From: Hippopus hippopus
Taxonomy: Eukaryota > Mollusca > Bivalvia > Cardiida > Cardiidae
DNA length: 64,000 bases
Direction: 5' to 3'
Assembly (NCBI GenBank): GCA_946811185.2
Contig: OX328102.1
Location: forward strand, 16,927,194 to 16,991,193
Notes under the pieces: generated by a model
What the model saw: the letters and a program-made list of their open reading frames with translations, nothing else
The model's database searches: none
What the model was told of the DNA's origin: nothing
Part shown: positions 10,233 through 20,883 of the stretch, piece after piece
Layout: the number at the start of each line of letters is the position of its first letter
Numbering within the stretch: the stretch's first letter is position 1
Translations under genes and position numbers: made by a program

Positions 10233-10542
10233 TTAATCCATTATAACACAACGACCGTGGGAGATTGCAGTGTTGAAAACATTGTGGGAAAAGGAGAAAA
10301 TGCTGGTAACCAGCATTTTATCCATTTCACACAATGTTTTCAAACCTTTCTGAAAAAAAAAAAAAATTCAATCATATGACCCACATTTAATTTTTCGTCT
10401 GCACAGAACGTGCAGTCCTATCATGGAAATACATGATGAGGAGACATCTTTCGCAAAAAAATAGGTTTGAAAAAGGAACATTCGGGTTTTTACTATCGGC
10501 TCAAAAGTTTCATTTTAGCTTATTTAGCAGGTTAAGGGTTAA
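10233..10542 (+). mobile_element. Chimeric element: TTAA-B left part joined to TTAA-A right part
   Basis: From TTAATCCATTATAACACAAC the element is TTAA-B, with the palindrome at 10275-10341 and the flank TTTAATTTTTCGTCTGCA. At about 10403 it turns into TTAA-A in mid-hairpin (CACAGAACGTGCAGTC), then follows the A right half to TTTAGCAGGTTAAGGGTTAA. The switch lies at CTGCA, which both families have at that place. Both outer ends carry TTAA. Confidence 0.75.
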
Positions 10543-10690
10543 AACCATTGTGGGAAAAAGAAAAAAATGCCGGTAACCAGCATCGTTCTACCTATACACA
10601 GATAAATCTTATAATTTTAGCCATATTTAATTTGTCGTCTGCAAGTGCTTTCAAAATAGACGCGTCCGAAAACGTTGCTGTCTGGTAAAT
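10543..10690 (+). mobile_element. TTAA-B MITE, 5'-truncated
   Basis: Starts directly after the TTAA of the chimera as CCATTGTGGGAAAAAG, runs through GCCGGTAACCAGCAT and ends near GTCTGGTAAATAAGG. The first 50 or so bases and the second arm are missing. Confidence 0.75.
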
Positions 10691-10712
10691 AAGGGGGAAA
10701 ATCCACCGATTG

Positions 10713-10927
10713 TTAACCCTTAGGCTGCCGCTTAGCTCAACTCACTGACCTTTTGCGGACAGTGAAGATCAAGATCAGACTGCACAGAACGTGCAGTCTG
10801 ATCTTGGATCTACACTGCCCGATATGGAGAAATCTTAACTCAGAAAATACCATTGAAATAGCAAAATTTAGGTTTATACTGTCGGTTTGAAAATTTCATT
10901 TCACTTATTTAACAGAATAAGGGTTAA
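10713..10927 (+). mobile_element. TTAA-A MITE, complete
   Basis: The left end is TTAACCCTTAGGCTGCCGCT and the right end is AACAGAATAAGGGTTAA. The hairpin at 10756-10821 has both arms intact and the bulge on the right arm (ATCTTGGATC). It is one of the clearest copies of the forward consensus. Confidence 0.93.
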
Positions 10928-11012
10928 ATAAAGAACACCAAATAGTGTCATTTATTTTTTTTTTTTTTTTTTATTTTCTACCACGGATAAAAAAAAAAAA
11001 ATCTTACTGTAT

Positions 11013-11077
11013 GAGACACTGAGATTCAAGATCAGACTGCTCATTCTATGAAGTCTGATCTTGATCTATACTATCTC
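11013..11077 (-). repeat. TTAA-A hairpin remnant
   Basis: GAGATTCAAGATCAGACTGC and TCTGATCTTGATCTATACTA, followed by the worn reverse-orientation flank AAAAGCTCATTGAGTAGCTG. Confidence 0.7.
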
Positions 11078-11369
11078 CAAAAGCTCATTGAGTAGCTGGT
11101 TTCGATTAAACATTTTCATTTAATTCGAAATTATAGTCTGACATACAATTTTCTTCCATGTATTTACAATCACAGCGCGACCTATCAGAAACTACTTTCC
11201 ATAAAGTTTTGGAAGTTGTTAAATATTTCTGAAAATTTGTTTTCTTCGTTGAACCATTGAACTTTAGAACAGGGATATCGGAACGTTTTTGAAATAAAGC
11301 AAAAACAAAAACAAAACATCAAGATGCTGCACAGATTGTTGATCTATACGATCCGCTTGTTTCCTTTGA

Positions 11370-12032
11370 CAAACAGTTTGTACATTCATTTTTAAATTTG
11401 GTCTATCAAATCCGCTGGCAGGTTTCACTGATAGGTTGATTGACGTTGGTAACTTACAGTACCTGTGGTTGGTGATGTCGTTGCTAAAGCCCCCGTCACA
11501 CCATACTAGATCTTAGAACGTTTTACCTCGTCTTAACAAAATTGTTAGGCGGGTTGCGGTCGGGGTAGAACATGTGCTTTCGGTCGGTTTGCAAATATAC
11601 TGCCAATTGATGCCCGACTGCACCATTTCGTAACACGCCCCTTATCGGTTCTAAGTACGGCAGTTCCGTTTGCAATACGTCCATCTCGTTTTAAGTACGT
11701 TGTCACTCCGTCTAATTACAGGACGGGATGGACGGCAAAACATTTTGAGCAGGCTCAAAGTTCTGGAGAACCCTTTCCGTCCTAGCCCGTCCATGAAGTT
11801 CGTAAACAGATCGTAAAACGTTGCCACTAGTCTGCTCCGTTCGGACACAGTTTGAGTCCGCTTGGCAACAATTTTCGGAACGTAGTAAGAACGAGTTCGA
11901 TGTGACGGTGATTTAATCGGTTTACAGGGCGCCGCCATGTTTAAGATCATGTGACTGACAATACTTCAAAATGGATTCTTGATACGGACGCTGGATGTAG
12001 TTACGGAATCGGTCGAGTTGTGACGAGTGAGG
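11370..12032 (+). repeat. Family I repeat, split by a Harbinger-like MITE
   Basis: Sequence before 11485 (TCCGCTGGCAGGTTTCACTG, GATGTCGTTGCTAAA) and after 11916 (GGGCGCCGCCATGTTTAAGA, TCATGTGACTGACA, GGAATCGGTCGAGTTGTGAC) matches one continuous repeat seen at 28.18-28.63 kb (minus) and 46.2-46.6 kb (plus). The 426 bp between are a separate insertion. Confidence 0.65.
11488..11913. mobile_element. Harbinger-like MITE (Q) inserted in family I
   Basis: Inverted ends AGCCCCCGTCACACCATACT and, from the other side, AATCACCGTCACATCGAACT are flanked by TAA on both sides (11485-11487, 11914-11916), a 3-bp duplication typical of PIF/Harbinger. An internal inverted repeat occurs around 11731-11800 (GGACGGGATGGACGG and CCGTCCTAGCCCGTCC). 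The minus frame at 11651-11950 has no transposase motif. Confidence 0.7.
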
Positions 12033-12430
12033 CACTACGAAGCTCCCCCGCCCCCTAGTGCTGATGAAACCAAAGAAACATACCAATAAGTGGACTGTCG
12101 CTGTAGTACAACTGAAATCCTGCGGCGTGAAACACCATTCAAATATCCAAACAAGGCGTTAGCTTTACAATCAAGTCTTTTTCAAAGCTAGCGGATATCA
12201 ATAATTCTTTTGAGCAATAATTTTGTTTTGTACTGGGAAATTGGGAATTATCGTTTATAATGAAAAGTTATAAATTCGGAAATTACTTGTCAACGCCTAT
12301 GTGAAGGTTTGTATGAATTTATTTTAGTCTGTCTGATTTGGTTGACTTTTGTGTAATTCTTACATAACTTTTTTGTTATCTGTGATGTAATCACGGCATC
12401 TTCTATATACATTTTTAACTCTCATCTGAG
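12033..12430. repeat. Mostly unassigned; SINE S2 tail at 12096-12150
   Basis: TGCGGCGTGAAACACCATTCAAATATCC resembles the 3' end of SINE S2 at 24.85 kb. Only that tail is recognisable; the rest is unassigned. Confidence 0.4.
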
Positions 12431-12435
12431 AAAGA

Positions 12436-12453
12436 GACAGAGAGAGAGAGAGA
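12436..12453 (+). repeat. (GA)n microsatellite
   Basis: A short run of AG dinucleotides, followed by GGAC-rich imperfect repeats to about 12490. The minus frame at 12360-12608 is a translation of this. Confidence 0.8.
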
Positions 12454-12819
12454 TGCGGGCGGACGGACGGACAGACGGAGAGACGGACAGGTGAAGAATG
12501 TAGATGAAACTGACGCAGAAGGAGCGAGAAGGAGACAGGACGAAAGATTGAGAGAAAAAGTATTTTAGAAGCGAAGCGCTCGATTTGTTCCATGAAGCTC
12601 GTGTCCATCTTTCTTACATGAAAAGGCCAGTGTATGAGGTCATTAATATCTTACTCACACCTGTCATAGACATATGGCGAGCTGTTCGACTTGTCTGAGG
12701 ACAAAGAAACGTGTCACAAGTTTTAAATCAAGGTTCTTACAGTAAATTCGTAAATATACGTGTAGTTGTATTTTTCCATTTCAATATGATTTGAATTGAC
12801 TCTCTCTGTGACTTAGTCC

Positions 12820-12985
12820 TTAAACTGCTAAGCGCGACTCACGGAACTGTGCAGTCTGATCTTGGATCTACACTGTCCATTAAGGAGATATATTTCCCGT
12901 ATAAATACTTTTGTAATAGCAAAATTTGGGTTTTTACTACAGACTTGAAAGTTTCATTTCAGTTATTTAGCAGGTTAAGGGTTAA
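12820..12985 (+). mobile_element. TTAA-A MITE with one hairpin arm deleted
   Basis: The left end TTAAACTGCTAAGCGCGACT is followed at once by the right arm (GTGCAGTCTGATCTTGGATC), so the left arm is gone. The right end is TTTAGCAGGTTAAGGGTTAA. The element ends are otherwise normal. Confidence 0.88.
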
Positions 12986-13511
12986 TTCGTAGTTGTTTTA
13001 TCACTAAAATTTTGTATGCCAATAGTTTGCAGACGACCGATAAATAAGAAAGAGAAGTGTATGAAAATATGTTCAGAATTTCCTAAGAGTGATACCCGGC
13101 CTCTAAAGGTGTTTTTTAAGATTTAGACCCAAAATTTCACAAATTCACATTTGGCTGGTGGAACTTTCACATGATCAATTACACAGGTCGAGACTGTTGA
13201 GTCGTATTCACACAAATACCCGTAAGTGAAATGACGCCATATCTGAAAGCGGGGGGGAAAAATGACGCAGCTTCCGATTGCAAAACGACCAACCGTTATT
13301 TAAACGCCAAAATTTGATCCGTTTACTGAATCTGCCTGTCTCAGTTTCTAACAGAGGAGTGACTAGAAATCAGCATGCGTTTAGATTTAAAAGATTGAAA
13401 CGTGTAAAAGAGAATTTCTTCAGGAATAAAGGTTTAAAGCAAGAATATGTGTGAAATACTTTGGCAAAAGGACATAACTTTCGTTACGAGGATTTATCCT
13501 GTTGTCAGATA

Positions 13512-14990
13512 GTTTTCAGCTCACCTGGGCACAAAGTGCTCAAGGTGAGCTTTCGGGATCGAGCTGTGTCCGGCGTGCAGCGTGCGTCGGCCATGAGTCA
13601 GCAATGACCTTGCGTGCACTCTAGAATCCACATTTTCAGTCCAATACTCATGAAAATTAATACGATTGTTTATCTTGATATCTCGGACGAGTTTGAAATT
13701 GGGTCATGTCGAGTCAAAAAGTAGGTCACTGGGTCAAATCATCAAAGAAATGAAAAAGAAAAAAACTTGTGTGCACTCTAGATTCCACATTTTTGGTCCA
13801 ATACTTATGGAAATTATTAAGAATATTAGTCTTGATGGTATCTCGAACATGCTTGATATTGGGTCTCATCGGATCAAAGAGTAGGTCACTACACAAATTT
13901 CAGAATAACCTTGTGTGCACATATTTTCTTGACATATTTTCTGTCTGATACTCATGAAGCCTATCCAGAATGTTTGTCTTGATAATATCTGGGACAAGTT
14001 TGAAATTGGGTCACACTGGGTCAAGAAGTACATCACTGAAATCAACCTTAGAAAAAAAAACTTGTGTGCACTCTAGGACCCACATATCAGTCCAATACTC
14101 ATGAAATCTGGTCAGAATGTTTTTCTTAATAGTATCTTGGACAACTTCAAGATATGGTCACATAGGATGAAGAAGTAGGTCACCGGGACAATTCTCGGAA
14201 AACCCTTGTGTGCACTCTGGAGGCCACATTTTCTGTCCAATACTCATGAAAATTAGTCAGAATGTGTGTCTTGATATCAGGGACAAGTTTGAAATTAGTT
14301 CACTGAGGACCAAAAGGAGGTCATCGGGACAAATGTTAGAAAAACCTTGCCTGCATTCTCGAGGCCACATTTTCTGTCCGATACTCATGAACATTGGTTT
14401 GGATGTTTGTCTTGATGATATCGTTGGCAAGTTCGAAATTTTACATGCCGTATTAATAAACAGATATAGGGACAAATCTTAGAAGAAACCTTGTGTGCAC
14501 TTTACAGGCCACATTTTTAGTCAAATACTCATGCAAAATTATCAGAATGTTTGTCTTAATGATATCTCGGACAAGTTTGAAATTAAGTCACGTCGGGTGA
14601 AAAAAACAGATCACTGGGACAAATCTCATTAAAACTTGTGTGCGCTCTAGATTCCACATTTTTGGTCTAATACATATACTTAATATGAAAATTGTTCAGG
14701 ATAGTCTCGGTAGTATCTCAGACAGATTTGAAATTGGGTTACGTTTGGTAAAAAAAAAAATAGGTCACAAGAACAAATTCTTAAAAAAAAACACACACTT
14801 TGCACTTTGCATTTTGTGCACTTTAAAGGTCTCATTTTCAGTCTGATACTCATGAAAATTCTTCAGAATGTTTGTCTTGGTGGTATCTCAGGCATGTTTG
14901 AAAATGGGTCACACTGGGGTGAAAAGTATGTCACTTAGACTAATCTTTTCAGTCAAATTCTCATGAAAGTTGGGTGCTGCACTCATGTAA
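13512..14990 (+). mobile_element. Stem-loop plus ~144-bp tandem array (Helitron/Helentron-like non-autonomous element?)
   Basis: A stem-loop opens the element, with arms CTCACC and GGTGAG around GGGCACAAAGTGCTCAA. After a GC-rich segment, about nine diverged units follow, each CTTGTGTGCACTCTAG, CACATTTT, AATACTCATGAAAATT, AGAATGTTTGTCTTGAT, TATCTCGGACAAGTTTGAAAT, GGGTCA. Unit starts near 13609, 13766, 13910, 14061, 14205, 14346, 14490 and 14635 give 141-157 bp periods. The unit is not a consistent multiple of three and the frames across it are not genes. Tandem cores behind a conserved leader are known from molluscan non-autonomous elements such as the pearl group. That assignment is a suggestion only. 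Confidence 0.65.
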
Positions 14991-15345
14991 CTTAATATTA
15001 TACACAGACAAAAGTTTTATTGAAGAAAAAAAAACTTATTTCCAACTATGCACTCTAAGTATACTTCATATGTGTTTTACGTCATCACAACCAGGATCTC
15101 TTCCACTCTATCGATCCTGTACGGCTTTACTCATGGGGGGCACTTTAGTTCCAATTGCCCTCTTGTTTTCGAAAAGTCGTCTCCTCGAAACGAAAATAAA
15201 AAGTTGACTGCAGGAGGTAATGAGGTTGCCATCCATTAGAGGGCGCATGTCAAGATGCCTTTGACGTGCAATATTGAATCTTTGAATGATCTTTTTCAAA
15301 GGCATTTTTATAGGGAGGGGATTTTACCCTTTTCGGCGTTCATTT
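14991..15345. other. No gene recognised
   Basis: Three short frames overlap here on both strands (14974-15305) without motif or agreement. Possible weak imperfect palindrome near 15250-15305 (GATGCCTTTGA / TCAAAGGCAT). Confidence 0.4.
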
Positions 15346-15350
15346 CCGGG

Positions 15351-15402
15351 CGGTAAAGATCAGATTGTGTACAATGTGCATTCTCATCTTTGATCTACAT
15401 TC
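15351..15402. repeat. TTAA-A hairpin remnant, very worn
   Basis: GGTAAAGATCAGATTGTGTA ... TCATCTTTGATCTACATTCT keeps both arms in outline only. Confidence 0.5.
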
Positions 15403-15600
15403 TATGATAACTTGGTGAACAGTATGACCTTTTTGCTATACTCATTAATTTTTTGATGAACCACTATAAAAGTGAAATTTAAATATTTCCAATTTTTGTT
15501 GAAAATATATTACCTGTTATAGGCCTACTAACATGGCGCTAAAAGGGTTGATTCATTATGAAATGCAGACGACATTTTGTGTCGTCTATTTATTGAAAGT

Positions 15601-15662
15601 CTTAAGGCAAAAGGAGAGTTTCTTGTAACGAGAAAATTTCCCCCTTTCCCACAATGTTTTCA
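15601..15662 (+). repeat. TTAA-B palindrome remnant
   Basis: GGCAAAAGGAGAGTTTCTTG ... TTTCCCACAATGTTTTCAC. The left arm is shortened. Confidence 0.55.
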
Positions 15663-15783
15663 CACATTTAACATTAATTCACTCTAAAAAATTCTAAATT
15701 TACCCGGATGTTTCCAGCAGTTGTTTCAAGAAAATGTATCAAAAGGAAATGTATAATGTATAGTGCCATTCAGCAGACCTCTT

Positions 15784-15851
15784 TTAAAAACAATGTTGCA
15801 AAGGAAAAAATTGTTCCTGGTGAGCCATTTCTGCTTTGCGACAATGTTTTC
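15784..15851 (+). repeat. TTAA-B palindrome remnant
   Basis: TAAAAACAATGTTGCAAAGG ... TTTGCGACAATGTTTTCCC around a mutated centre. It lies 120 bp from the preceding remnant. Confidence 0.6.
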
Positions 15852-16207
15852 CCATGTATGTATTCATTTATCTTATTTCATGCTGATATTTCCTATTTAC
15901 TAGGATGTTCTACGAGTATAAGACTCGTCTCCTGCGAAATTTGTTTCAGGAGGGAACGTATAACATATTATTGCCTGCCTTTCAGAGTAGATATTGAAAA
16001 ACTTGACATTTAATTTCTTCCTGTATGGGGCATGTCGTTTATTATGTAACATGTAATATGGTAATTCATCTGTTAGGTGCAACATCATTAGACTAGCGGT
16101 GTTAACATGTTGTACAAGCCGCTGTAAATTTGATATGAACAACCGCATATTAAGCTTTGAAGAAAAAAATAGTTTGCTCTCAAATATCTTTATACCGCTT
16201 TCAGTGT

Positions 16208-16589
16208 TTGTGTGTTTATGCGTGCATCCGCGTGTAAGTCTGTGTGTCTGTCTATTTGTCTGTCTGTCTTTCCTACTGTCGGTCTCTGTCTCTCTCGCTC
16301 TCTCTCTATGTCCCTCTCTTTGGTCGGTTGGCGGACTTATCTATCTGTCCGTCCGTCCGTCTTTCCGTCCGTCCACCCGTCCGTATGTATGTATGTATGT
16401 ATGTATGTATGTGTCGGTCTGTGGTTCGTCCGTTTTCTTGTCTGTCCGTCCGTCTGTACATCCATTCATCCAATAATCGATCCATTAATCAATCCGTCCA
16501 TCCATCATCTATTCATGCATTAATCCTTCCTTCCTTCCTTCCTTCCTTCCTTCCTTCCTTCCTTCCTTCCTTCCTTCCTTCCGTCCTTC

Positions 16590-16626
<37 letters not shown>

Positions 16627-16715
16627 TCCCTTCCTTCCTTCCACTCCCTTCCTCCTTCCACTCCTTCCTTCCTTCCCTGCCTCCCTCCCTCCCTTCTATA
16701 TATCCGTTTTTCTTT
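16208..16715 (+). repeat. Compound microsatellite (GTCT/GTCC, TATG, CTTC, CTTT, CCTC)
   Basis: Successive tracts are GTCTGTCT-like to 16270, TCTC runs, GTCCGTCC to 16380, (GTAT)n near 16383-16411, GTCC again, then long (CTTC)n near 16527-16582 and (CTTT)n near 16590-16624 and CCTTCC/CCTCCC. The 169-codon frame over this tract, rich in Ser, Phe and Pro, and the Lys/Glu/Arg/Gly-rich minus frame at 16509-16727 are translated microsatellite. Confidence 0.9.
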
Positions 16716-17019
16716 CTGTTTTGTCACAACAGCCGCATTTTAGAATTCTATAACCAATTAAATTTCCTTTTCAGTATTTCAGTACGACTGTAAAGTGAAG
16801 AAAGTGCCACTTAGACATGAAGAAAGTATATTTACTTATATTTTCCTGCAAATTGTCAGGTAAGTGATTAGAGCTAGAAAACTAATCTTCCACAACCAAA
16901 TACTAGTTAATAGAGAGAGACTTACTTAATTAACATAGAATTTGATTGGGGTTTTTCTTGATTAGATTAGCTTCGTCTTCCCGCATAGAAAGAGAAAATA
17001 CCGGAGAAATGAATGCCAT

Positions 17020-17234
17020 TAACCCCTTTTGTCACCAAAGGGACTTAATTACTTTTGCGGACAGTGTAGATTCAAGATCAGACTGCACGTTTCGTGCAGT
17101 CTGATCTTGAATCAACACCTGTCCGATATTTTGTGAGATGTTCTGATATGGACAAAAGGTCCGGATATTTAGTATCTGTATTTATTCTATTGGTGGAAAA
17201 TGTCCATTTCACTTATTTTGGCGTTCACTGGGTT
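17020..17234 (+). mobile_element. TTAA-A MITE
   Basis: Starts TTAACCCCTTTTGTCACCAA, with the hairpin at 17058-17125 and a symmetric TTCAAGATC/GATCTTGAATC pairing instead of the usual bulge. The right end is worn (TCACTTATTTTGGCG ... GGGTTGA). Confidence 0.8.
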
Positions 17235-17282
17235 GATCCTTCACTACAAAACATTACAATTTACAGTCATATAACAGACCAT

Positions 17283-17354
17283 TTTGGAAAGCATTGGCGG
17301 AAAAGAATCAGTTGCTTGTAACAAATTTTTACTCCTTTTTTCCCTCAATATTTC
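17283..17354 (+). repeat. TTAA-B palindrome remnant
   Basis: TTTGGAAAGCATTGGCGGAA ... CTCCTTTTTTCCCTCAATAT. Heavily mutated. Confidence 0.5.
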
Positions 17355-17609
17355 CATTTCGTTATTAAACATCGTTTTTCTTAACCTCTCTGATTATGTT
17401 TTGTATTGTATAAAATAAATATCGGTCTTGGAAAAGTCTGTTCAGTAAAGTGTTACAGATTTAGCGCAGTCTCCTGAGTAATAGGTTCCAGGATTTGTTT
17501 TGCCAGTTTTATTGTTGTTTACGGGGTGAAAAAGGGGTTGGAAAACACTTGTTAGGATTGTAAATACTTTTAACAGCAAAAGTATGAATAGTACGATCAA
17601 CTTTTTTCT

Positions 17610-18980
17610 TTTTACAGTGAGCTACATTAGTCAGTGAACCTCCCTGATATTTAGTACCACATTAAATGACACCTTCTTATCTTTACAGTACAATAGTAAA
17701 AGAAGCCTCTTGATCTTTACAGTACAACATTTAATGAAGCTTCCTGATCTTTATAGTATCACATTTAATGAAGCTTCTTGATCCGCGCAGTACAATATTC
17801 TTTTAAGCTTCATGATCTTAATAGTATCACATCCAGCGAAGCTTCTTGATCTCTACATTACCGCATGTAATGAAGCTTCTTGATCTTTACAGTACCAAAT
17901 TTAATGAAGCTTCTAGATCTTTACAGTATTGAATTCAACGAAGCTTCTTGATCTTTACAGTACCACATTTAATGAAACTTTTTTATCTTTACAGTCCAAA
18001 GTTTAATGAAGCTTCTAGATCTTTACAGTATTGAATTCAACGAAGCTTCTTGAGCAATATAGTACCACATGTTATGAAGCTATTTGATCTTTACAGTACC
18101 ACATTTAATGAAGCTTCTAGATCTTTACAGTGTTACATTTAATGAAGCTTCTTGAGCAATATAGTACCACATGTTATGAAGCTATTTGATCTTTACAGTA
18201 CCACATTTAATGAAGCTTCTAGATCTTTACAGTATTAAATTCAATGAAGCTTCTTGATCAATACAGTACCACATTTAATGAAACTTCTTGATCTTTACAG
18301 TACCACATTTAATGAAGCTTCTAGATCTTTACAGTATTAAATTCAATGAAGCTTCTGGATCATTACAGTACCACATTTAATGAAGCTTTTTGATCTTTAC
18401 CGCACTTAATGAAGCTATTTGATCTTCACAGTTTTACATTTGATGAAGCTTCTTGATCTTTACAGTACCATAATTAATGAAGCTTCTTGATCTTTACAGT
18501 ATTATTTTTTAATGAAGCTTCTTGATCTTTACAGTTTTACATTTGATGAAGCTTCTTGGTCTTTAAAGTACCATAGTGAATGAAGCCCCATCATCAACAC
18601 AGTGCCACATTTAATGAAGTGTCATTATCTTTACCGTATCACAGTAAATGAAGTTTCTTCATCTATACAGTACCGTATTTAACAAAAGTTGTTTTTTTTT
18701 ATCTTTGCATTACCACATTAAATGAAGCCATTTGATCTCTTTACAGAACTATATTTATTGAAGCACCAGGATCTAAAAATTCCACACTAAATAAAGCTTA
18801 TTGATCTTAACAATACCTCTCTTAAATCAGCTTCTTGATCTTAGCAAAACCACATTTAATGAAAGTTACTCGTCTATACAGATATACAATCAAAGCAACT
18901 TTTTCATCTTCAAAGTACAACATTTAGTGATTTTTTTTTAATTTTCATAGTATCTCATTCAATTCAGCTTCTTAATCTTA
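17610..18980 (+). repeat. 34-bp satellite array, left block
   Basis: Tandem units of consensus GATCTTTACAGTACCACATT + TAATGAAGCTTCTT (34 bp). Central units are most alike and edges are degraded. A higher-order period of 102 bp (3 x 34) shows at 18052 and 18154, where a variant starting GAGCAATATAGTACCACATG recurs with the same two following variants. As 34 is not a multiple of three, the array does not encode a protein repeat. Confidence 0.95.
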
Positions 18981-19294
18981 ACGCCAAGCCCCAGAAGCAT
19001 GGTCGGTAGCGTCCAGAACCTGAGACCAGGGGATCGCTGGTTCGAATTCTCAGTTCGGCCAAATACTTTCCGAGGATTGATCATAGTAATTGCGACATGA
19101 TTTATTCCTCTCTCATTGCTGATCATTGTTTTGAAGATGGTTATGTGGGAAATCAGCCAGTGGCTTGGGAGTATATTTTGCGAAGAACTGGTAAAAGGAA
19201 GTCCAGGAAGGCATGGATAGGTGCACTGACCGCCCTGATAAAACTGTCATATTGTTGAAAATGGCGTTGAACACAATACAATCAATACAATCAC
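18981..19294 (+). mobile_element. SINE S1 inserted in the satellite
   Basis: A degraded tRNA-like head (GGTCGGTAGCGTCC, then GGTTCGAATTCTC as B box) is followed by the S1 body (TTCCGAGGATTGATCATAGT, GGAAATCAGCCAGTGGCTTG) and a tail of ACAATACAATCAATACAATC. Flanks resemble CTTAATCT and CTTAATTCT, a probable target duplication within satellite sequence. It cleanly divides the two satellite blocks. Confidence 0.85.
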
Positions 19295-20139
19295 CTTAAT
19301 TCTCACAGTACCCTTTTAAATGAAACTTCTTGATCTTAAATACAATGCCTCATTTGATGAAGCTTCATTATCCTAAATACAACACCTTATTTAATAAAAC
19401 TTTTTTGATCTTTACAGTACCTCATCCATTGAAGCTTCTAAATCTTTACCGTACCATACTTGTTGTGGCTGCTTGGTCTTTACAATACATTGAATGAAAC
19501 TTTTTTTATCTTTACAGTACTACACTTAATGAATCTTCTTGATGTATTGATCTTTACAGTACTACACTTAATGAAGCTTCTTGATCTTTCCGGTACATCA
19601 CCTAATGAAGCTTCTTGATCTTTACAGTACCGCATTTAAATCTTTACAGTAGTAACATAACAACATTTAATGAAGCTTCTTCATCCTTATAGAAGCAAAT
19701 TTAATGAAGTTTCTTGATCTTTACAATGCCTCATTAGATAAAGTTTCTTGAGATTACAGTGCCAATTCGATGAAGCGTCTTGACCTTTACAGTACCTCAT
19801 TTGATGTAGAAGCTTCTTGATCTTTACAGTACTACATTTCACGAAGCGTCTTGATCTTTACAGTACTACATTGAATGAAGCTTCTTGATCTTTACGGGAC
19901 CATATTCTATGAAGATTACTAATCTTAAGATTACTGCATTTAACGACTATTAGAGTATTTGCATTTTATGAAGTTTCCTGATCTTTACAGTACCAAACTG
20001 TGGGAAGATTACTGATCTTCACAGTAACACATTTGATGAAGCCTCTGAACTTTATAGTACCTCATTTAATGAAACCTCTTGATCTTAACCATACCACACT
20101 TAATGAGACTTTGCAATCTTTATTATACCACATTTCATG
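19295..20139 (+). repeat. 34-bp satellite array, right block
   Basis: Same unit and orientation as the left block, continuing after the SINE. Units become more diverged towards 20139. The two blocks together hold about 65 units by length. Confidence 0.93.
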
Positions 20140-20880
20140 GGACGGACATCTTTAGACAGGAACAAAGTCCCAGATATTGCAATTTCGAAGCGACTTTGGC
20201 CAAATTATCACACAATAAATCATGATATCTTCTTGCGTAATTCCGAGATCTGTTTCACTTTTTTTGTGCAGCCTGATCCTGATTTGAAACGTGTACATAA
20301 GCATCTAAGGCCGACGAGACCCTCTAAAGACTCATACTACAAGTCCAGATTAAACGAAACGGACATTTCCTGACAATATAAAGGCTTCAGCCAGTGACCT
20401 CAGAGCTTTCACACCAAAAGGGGGTGTGACCTGAATACATGGCTGGGCTAAACTTCTTTTCGAGAAATCCTGATTGTTATAGCAACGGAATCCATCCCTC
20501 TCTCACTGCTTAATAGCTTGTTTTAAGGTTCAATTTGCTATTTCTGTGTGTGATATACCGTCTATAGACAAAACATTGCCTACAGCGATTGGACAATCTT
20601 GAATGAAACGACAGTAATTTCCGATTTGCAGCAATCCCTAGAAGGTAACGCTGCGTTACAATCGTTTTCCCATGGAGATTCTAAATACCTTATTTCATGT
20701 TGGAATCGTAAGCTCCCCTTTCTATACGTTTACCCCAGAGATGTTCCGTACCAAATTACTTACTTCTGCCTTCTTAGGAATTTTCTTTGCGAAATAATTA
20801 CAGCTCCAAAACATGGCCAAAAGCCCGTCAACCCTGTATGAAACAATTCCGTGTTTACCGCCATAATGGAAGAAGACTTT
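20140..20880. other. Unassigned stretch
   Basis: No repeat family was recognised. Frames at 20137-20373 and 20599-20841 are 78-80 codons, without motif, and are not supported. Confidence 0.4.
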
Positions 20881-20883
20881 TGT

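Noticed and set aside
16509..16727. Lys/Glu/Arg-rich minus-strand frame
   Set aside because: It is the complementary reading of the same CTTC/CTTT tract.
16244..16753. 169-codon open frame
   Set aside because: It is a translation of GTCT, CTTC and CTTT microsatellites, giving Ser, Leu, Phe and Pro runs. Overlapping frames on other phases are equally open.
17610..20139. Possible CRISPR-like array
   Set aside because: Units are tandem 34-bp repeats with no unique spacers, and the surroundings are plainly eukaryotic. It is a satellite.
20599..20841. Possible small protein gene
   Set aside because: 80 codons, no motif, no supporting neighbour, opposite-strand frame overlaps. Nothing beyond an open frame.
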